Source of the DNA: Rhynchopus sp. YZ270_cl-10
Taxonomy: Eukaryota; Euglenozoa; Diplonemea; Diplonemida; Diplonemidae
Direction of reading: 5' to 3'
DNA: 64,000 nucleotides
Assembly: GCA_964035575.1 (NCBI GenBank)
Contig: OZ037835.1
Coordinates: 2,035,001-2,099,000 of the forward strand
The notes under the pieces are model-generated. The model saw only the letters and a list, made by a program, of their open reading frames with translations, did not search any database and was not told where the DNA came from. Shown here piece by piece: positions 63,487 through 64,000 of this stretch. Position numbers and translations under genes: made by a program. Each line of letters starts with the position of its first letter. Position 1 is the first letter of the stretch.

Positions 63487-64000
63487 TTAACCCTTTAAGG
63501 ACCAGAGGGGACATATATGTCCACGCAACCACCTAAATTGGCTTCCACTAGGACTTTTTGAAGATTTTTTTTTTTAATGAGAAGATTTTGTGCGAAATCT
63601 TTCAAAAGACGCAAGATTCGATTTTTTTTGACGCTCTCATCCCCTCTCATGCACACCCGGCATTATCACATAATAGGGTATTTTGGGTCATTTTTTGGGA
63701 ATAATGTACCATTCTGACGCGCTTGAGTCATCAGAGGATTCAAACTTTGGTGTGCAGGGAACCATTTTGTACGGTCTTCAGAACGAAACTAAAATAATGG
63801 AAAATACCCGCGACTGGGCAAAGTAACACGCGTCGTTGCAGTTCCTGACCCTGAACTGGATGTGCCTCTTCTCCGTGTATTTATTGCATTTTGTCTTTTG
63901 AGGGACATTGTACAGAAAATCTATATCAACACGGTCAAGGTACAGAGACACTGGCAGGAGGGTGTTGGTCGACAACTTCTTCTTGCTTGGGAAACAGGCG
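63487..64000 (+). mobile_element. left end of a piggyBac-like DNA transposon, continuing beyond the window
   Basis: TTAA (63487-63490) is followed by CCCTTTAAGGACCAGAGG and the palindrome GGACATATATGTCC, the layout of piggyBac ends (TTAA target, CCC-starting inverted repeat). Near the window edge one + frame reads DTGRRVLVDNFFLLGKQA (63940-64000), resembling the conserved GR-x-L-x-VDNFF-x-S region of piggyBac transposases. It lies only ~450 bases from the terminus instead of ~1 kb. The frame between is interrupted, so this is a degraded or internally deleted copy. The right end was not seen. Confidence 0.5.

Noticed and set aside
1-64000. Retroviral, LTR or Polinton-type fossils
   Set aside because: I looked for paired long direct repeats with TG...CA ends and for capsid, integrase or reverse-transcriptase signatures and saw none.

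Overview
The window is nuclear DNA from a protist-like eukaryote. GT-AG introns interrupt at least two genes and probably a third, the standard code is used, and there is a tRNA-dihydrouridine synthase of the eukaryotic DUS2 type. All ten well-supported protein genes (including two copies of one gene) lie on the + strand. In most of them a pyrimidine tract ending in AG sits some 0-60 bases before the start codon. One-way gene clusters with acceptor-like sites before ATGs fit a lineage with trans-splicing, such as Euglenozoa, but no spliced-leader gene is visible and the placement is only an inference.

Region 1 (1-22 kb) is a segmental-duplication array. Block A (~3.96 kb, holding a transmembrane pseudo-cyclase gene) occurs at 2341-6303 and 16978-20940. 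Block B (~3.94 kb, no intact gene) occurs at 6856-10791 and 13027-16962. The order is A-B-spacer-B-A, all in the same orientation. A poly(A)-tailed retroposon-like sequence sits directly in front of both B copies and once more in the spacer. A 395-bp repeat links block A to a secreted two-domain NTF2-like gene at 21.1 kb, and a decayed copy of that gene lies at about 1.9 kb.

Region 2 (23-28 kb) is an ordinary gene-dense stretch: a GNAT acetyltransferase (three exons), a coiled-coil protein, a possible minus-strand gene and a short hypothetical gene.

Region 3 (28-57 kb) is an accessory island of nested palindromic DNA elements surrounding three genes: a PPR-like protein, DUS2 and a type I surface protein. 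Its most unusual content is a family of terminal-inverted-repeat elements (called D, C-left, C-right and F here, with possible relatives E, A and B). D, both C copies and F share a homologous core, but each type carries its own subterminal array of a different short palindromic word. The same two types of ends abut in the same way in two places (D next to A, C-left next to B). Foldback elements, minisatellites, a tRNA-derived SINE and a nested hAT copy complete the island.

Region 4 (57-64 kb) holds a ubiquitin-like/BspA-type leucine-rich-repeat gene, a hAT element with 8-bp target duplications and a recognisable hATC fragment, gene-poor DNA, and what looks like one end of a piggyBac element running off the window.
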